Shown: positions 5,644-7,915 of the stretch, piece by piece
Layout: each line of letters begins with the position of its first letter
Position numbering within the stretch: position 1 is the first letter of the stretch
DNA from: Paracoccaceae bacterium
Lineage (GTDB): Bacteria > Pseudomonadota > Alphaproteobacteria > Rhodobacterales > Rhodobacteraceae
Assembly (NCBI GenBank): GCA_027030435.1
Contig: JALVEX010000363.1
Span: forward strand, 1-7,915
Direction: 5' to 3'
Length of the DNA: 7,915 nucleotides
The notes under the pieces: generated by a model
Databases searched by the model: none
What the model saw: only the letters and a program-made list of their open reading frames with translations
What the model was told of the DNA's origin: nothing
Translations under genes and position numbers: made by a program

Positions 5644-6492
5644 ATGAGCGATCAGAAGGTGCTCCTTTCACTCGGACATGGCTACAGCGCCCGTGCGCTG
5701 GGGCGGCTGCTGCTCTCCGAAGGCTGGCAGGTGATCGGCACAAGCCGGGAGCCCGCAGCCCCTGAAGGCGCGGCAACGGAGATCATTCGCTGGCCCGGAT
5801 CCGATCTTCGGCGCGCGATGGAGGCCGCCAGCCACATGCTGGTTTCCATAGCGCCAACGGCGGAGGGCGATCCTGTCCTGTCGTCGCTCTCGCGCGAGAT
5901 CGCCGCCGCGACGCCACACCTCGAATGGGTAGGCTATCTTTCCACAACGGCCGTTTATGGCGATCATGGCGGCGGCTGGGTGGACGAGGAAACCCCCCTG
6001 GCACCGACAACCGAGCGCGGCAGGTGGCGGGTGGCTGCGGAGGCGGCCTGGCAGGAACTGGCGCGCGAAAGCGGCCTTCCCCTGCATATCTTCAGGCTGG
6101 CCGGTATCTATGGCCCCGGCCGCGGGCCCTTTGCCAAGCTTCGTGCGGGAAAGGCACGGCGGATCATCAAGCCGGGGCAGGTATTCTCGCGCATCCATGT
6201 GGAAGATCTGGCGCGGGTGCTGAAGGCATCGATGGAAAACCCGCGGCCCGGCGCGATCTATAACGTATGCGATGACAAGCCCGCCCCGCCTCAGGACGTG
6301 ATCGCCAAGGCCGCCGATCTGCTCGGCCTTCCGGTGCCGCCCGCAGAGGATTTCGCAAGCGCAGAGATGAGCCCGATGGCGCGGCATTTCTATGCGGAAT
6401 CCAAGCGGGTGAGAAATGAGCGCATGAAGCGGGAGCTTGGCGTGGAATTGCTGTATCCGGATTACGAAAGCGGACTTGCTTCCCTGTTGTAG
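5644..6492 (+). CDS. Atypical extended-SDR, NAD-dependent epimerase/dehydratase-like protein (YeeZ-like)
   Basis: 282 residues. Seen: an N-terminal Rossmann motif LGHGYSARALGRLL (G11, G13, A16, G20), a beta-strand 4/5 region with SIAPTAEGDP (68-77), LSTTAVYGDHGGGWVDEETP (99-118), FRLAGIYGPGRGP (150-162), FSRIHVEDLARVL (181-193) and IYNVCDDKPAPPQDVI (205-220). These are blocks of the atypical extended SDR subgroup containing E. coli YeeZ. Odd: the catalytic YxxxK expected after the EETP segment is absent (GRWRVAAEA at 126-134), though S100/T101 and Y105 remain, so classic epimerase chemistry is doubtful and a binding or regulatory role is possible. Substrate unknown. The ATG at 5644 is preceded by AAGG only three bases away, a weak ribosome site. 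It diverges from paaA, shares the control region, and converges with the hydroxylase gene. Confidence 0.85.
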   Translation: MSDQKVLLSLGHGYSARALGRLLLSEGWQVIGTSREPAAPEGAATEIIRWPGSDLRRAMEAASHMLVSIAPTAEGDPVLSSLSREIAAATPHLEWVGYLSTTAVYGDHGGGWVDEETPLAPTTERGRWRVAAEAAWQELARESGLPLHIFRLAGIYGPGRGPFAKLRAGKARRIIKPGQVFSRIHVEDLARVLKASMENPRPGAIYNVCDDKPAPPQDVIAKAADLLGLPVPPAEDFASAEMSPMARHFYAESKRVRNERMKRELGVELLYPDYESGLASLL

Positions 6493-6550
6493 CGGCATGA
6501 TGGCAGGGGCCGGCCTCTTCGCCCCCGAACAGATCAGCGCAAGAGGAGCT

Positions 6551-7777
6551 TCAGATCGGCCGGCCGCGCATCAGGCGGGGCAGATCGCCCGTGAGGCCCG
6601 CGGCTTCGCGGATGAAGCGGCGCTTGAGGCCGGGGAGCGCATTGACAACGCCAAGGCCGAGATCGCGCCCGAGGCGCAGCAGGGGGTTGTCGTTTGAAAA
6701 GAGGCGATTGACCGCATCCATGCCGAGCGCAAGGGCGGTGGAATCAAACCGCCGCCATTGCTGGTAGCGCGCGAGCACATCGGGCGCGGCGATATCCTCG
6801 CCCCGCCGCCGGGCCTCGGTGAGCACTTCGGCAAAGGCAGCCACATCGCGCAGGCCGAGATTGAGCCCCTGGCCCGCGATCGGGTGCACGCCATGGGCTG
6901 CATCCCCCACAAGCGCCACGCGCGGGGCGACGTAGCGCTCTGCCAGGGTGAGGTTGAGCGGGTATGTGAAGCGCTTGCCGGCGAGGCGGAAATTGCCGAG
7001 GAAGCTGCCAAAACGGGGCTTCAGCACTTCCAGATATTCATCTTCGGGAAGGGCGTTGATGCGCTTGGCGTTCTCATGGGTTTCGCTCCACACGATGGAG
7101 ACCCTGTTGCCCGGAAGCGGCAGGATGGCGAGCGGCCCCGGCGGCATGAAGAACTGATGCGCGATGCCGTGATGGGGCTTTTCGTGCTCTATGGCGCAGA
7201 CAAGCGCCGTCTGGCCGTAATCATGGCCATGGCGGCGGATGCCGGCGCGCCGCGCGGTTCCGCTCTGGCGGCCGTCGCAGCCCACCAGCAGGCGGGCGGA
7301 ATGGCTCTCGCCGCCCGCAAGCGTAACGGTGGCGCGCGGGCCGGACGTATCCTGATCGGCAACCCTTTCGCCGGAAAGGAGCGTGATGGCAGGGCTGGCC
7401 TCCACGGCTTCCATCAGCGCGCGGTAGAGGAAGCGATCCTCGAGCATGTAGCCGAGCGGCCCTTCCTCGATCTCGCCGTGGTGCATGTGCAGCATGAAGG
7501 GCGCGGGGCCTTCACCGGCCCGGCCATCGGTGACCTTCACCTCAAGAATGGGCTGGCTGTCTGCGGCGACGCGATCCCAGATGCCGATGCCCTGGAGCAG
7601 GCGCCGGGAGGCAAGGGCAAGGGCATAGGAGCGGCCATCGAAATCATCGCTCGCGCGGGCATCGGCGGGAAGCGCGTCGATGATCTTCACGCTGAAGCCC
7701 TGATCGGCGAGCGCGAGCGCCAGAGCGGGGCCGTTGAGGCCGCCGCCAATGATGAGGATATCCGACTCGTTTTCCAT
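6551..7777 (-). CDS. UbiH/UbiF/VisC/COQ6-family FAD-dependent hydroxylase (ubiquinone biosynthesis)
   Basis: A 408-residue class A flavoprotein monooxygenase, usual family length. Seen: the FAD dinucleotide motif ILIIGGGLNGPALALALADQG (7-27), a DGRSYALALASRRLLQGIGIWDR segment (47-69), the LLVGCDGRQSGTARRAG DG-motif (163-179), and the second FAD motif ALVGDAAHGVHPIAGQGLNLGLRDV (288-312), all diagnostic of enzymes that hydroxylate the ubiquinone ring with NAD(P)H and O2, probably at the membrane face. Which ring carbon it attacks cannot be read: alphaproteobacteria use varying sets (UbiH, UbiF, UbiL, UbiM). The ATG at 7777 is chosen because the FAD strand starts right after it; an in-frame GTG at 7786 is the alternative. 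Neither has a Shine-Dalgarno sequence. The stop is 58 bp from the convergent SDR stop. It is divergent from the amidase gene. Confidence 0.9.
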   Translation of the reverse strand: MENESDILIIGGGLNGPALALALADQGFSVKIIDALPADARASDDFDGRSYALALASRRLLQGIGIWDRVAADSQPILEVKVTDGRAGEGPAPFMLHMHHGEIEEGPLGYMLEDRFLYRALMEAVEASPAITLLSGERVADQDTSGPRATVTLAGGESHSARLLVGCDGRQSGTARRAGIRRHGHDYGQTALVCAIEHEKPHHGIAHQFFMPPGPLAILPLPGNRVSIVWSETHENAKRINALPEDEYLEVLKPRFGSFLGNFRLAGKRFTYPLNLTLAERYVAPRVALVGDAAHGVHPIAGQGLNLGLRDVAAFAEVLTEARRRGEDIAAPDVLARYQQWRRFDSTALALGMDAVNRLFSNDNPLLRLGRDLGLGVVNALPGLKRRFIREAAGLTGDLPRLMRGRPI

Positions 7778-7784
7778 CGGTCGC

Positions 7785-7813
7785 ACTATTGATCGGTTGT
7801 TCGGGATTGTCCA
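7785..7813 (-). promoter_or_regulatory. Candidate promoter of the UbiH-family gene, possibly leaderless
   Basis: On the minus strand: TGGACA (7813-7808) as -35 (5 of 6 to consensus), a 17-bp spacer, and AATAGT (7790-7785) as -10 (4 of 6). Transcription would start about 7778, at or next to the ATG at 7777. That fits the lack of any ribosome-binding site there and argues against the GTG at 7786, which would fall inside the -10. Confidence 0.4.
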
Positions 7814-7835
7814 TCCGGGCGGGCGGCGGTAGCGT
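7807..7835 (+). promoter_or_regulatory. Weak candidate promoter of the amidase gene
   Basis: TTGTCC (7807-7812), a 17-bp GC-rich spacer and TAGCGT (7830-7835). The -10 match is poor (4 of 6), and the call leans on position within an 83-bp divergent gap. The -35 overlaps that of the opposing hydroxylase promoter candidate, so the two would compete if both are real. Confidence 0.25.
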
Positions 7836-7860
7836 CTCGACAAGCGAAAGGGGAGCGAAG

Positions 7861-7882
7861 ATGGCTGAGAAATGGCTGAGGA
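7861..7882 (+). repeat. 11-bp tandem repeat spanning the start codon of the last gene
   Basis: ATGGCTGAGAA (7861-7871) is followed at once by ATGGCTGAGGA (7872-7882), identical in 10 of 11 bases. Each unit starts with ATG, and because 11 is not a multiple of three the second ATG (7872) is out of frame with the first. The frame giving amidase-like sequence is that of 7861 and 7882. Confidence 0.8.
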
Positions 7883-7915
7883 TGAGCGCGGCGGATCTTG
7901 GGCGCGGGATCGGAG
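7861..7915 (+). CDS. Probable amidase (amidase-signature family), N-terminal fragment
   Basis: Only 18 codons are in the window: MAEKWLRMSAADLGRGIG, continuing past the right edge. The SAADLGRGIG segment resembles the N-terminal helix of amidase-signature enzymes (GatA-like amidases often begin with a similar S-A-x-x-L-x-x-x-I pattern before the core), but the Ser-Ser-Lys catalytic region is not visible, so the function is tentative. AAAGGGGAG at 7847-7855 is a good ribosome site for the ATG at 7861; a second in-frame ATG at 7882 is possible. It diverges from the UbiH-family gene. Confidence 0.5.
   Translation, partial: MAEKWLRMSAADLGRGIG

Noticed and set aside
6506..6525. GGGGC/GCCCC stem with a 10-nt loop downstream of the SDR gene
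   Set aside because: Five base pairs with no T-tract is too weak to call an intrinsic terminator.
6758..7792. 344-codon plus-strand open frame opposite the UbiH-family gene
   Set aside because: It lacks any domain signal and mirrors the codon structure of the well-supported hydroxylase gene.

Overview
This GC-rich (by eye), densely coded window most resembles a free-living alphaproteobacterial chromosome. That placement is an inference from overall protein style: a phenylacetyl-CoA epoxidase operon, an adenine-deaminase-like amidohydrolase, an SDH-type Clp-fold protease and a UbiH-family hydroxylase. I see no rRNA, tRNA, CRISPR array, insertion sequence or phage gene. No gene-free stretch exceeds about 125 bases.

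Layout, left to right. (1) Positions 1-921, minus strand: the N-terminal half of an adenine-deaminase-family metal-dependent hydrolase, cut by the left edge. (2) A 123-bp divergent spacer. (3) 1045-1872, plus strand: a membrane-anchored Ser-Asp-His Clp-fold protease. (4) 5523 down to 1891, minus strand: a complete paaABCDE operon for the multicomponent phenylacetyl-CoA 1,2-epoxidase, with overlapping or closely spaced genes and one GC hairpin between paaA and paaB. (5) 5524-5643: an AT-rich divergent control region with a good paaA promoter and two copies of an 11-bp motif that look like operators. (6) 5644-6492, plus strand: an atypical extended-SDR (YeeZ-like) NAD(P)-binding protein. (7) 6551-7777, minus strand: a UbiH/UbiF/COQ6-family FAD hydroxylase, convergent with the SDR gene. 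(8) 7861 to the right edge, plus strand: the first 18 codons of a probable amidase.

How the genes work together: PaaA (catalytic diiron), PaaB and PaaC form the oxygenase, PaaE supplies electrons from NADPH through FAD and a 2Fe-2S cluster, and PaaD is the Fe-S assembly/maturation factor. Together they epoxidise the ring of phenylacetyl-CoA, the committing step of aerobic phenylacetate breakdown. The ligase (PaaK), isomerase (PaaG), ring-opening enzyme (PaaZ) and later beta-oxidation enzymes are not here and must be encoded elsewhere. The other genes are metabolic or housekeeping neighbours with no evident functional tie to Paa, apart from the SDR gene that shares its control region.

I do not see an undescribed multi-gene system. 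The most informative non-coding signals are the repeated ATGTWACA-type motif over the paaA promoter, a possible leaderless start for the UbiH-family gene, and an 11-bp tandem repeat over the start codon of the last gene.
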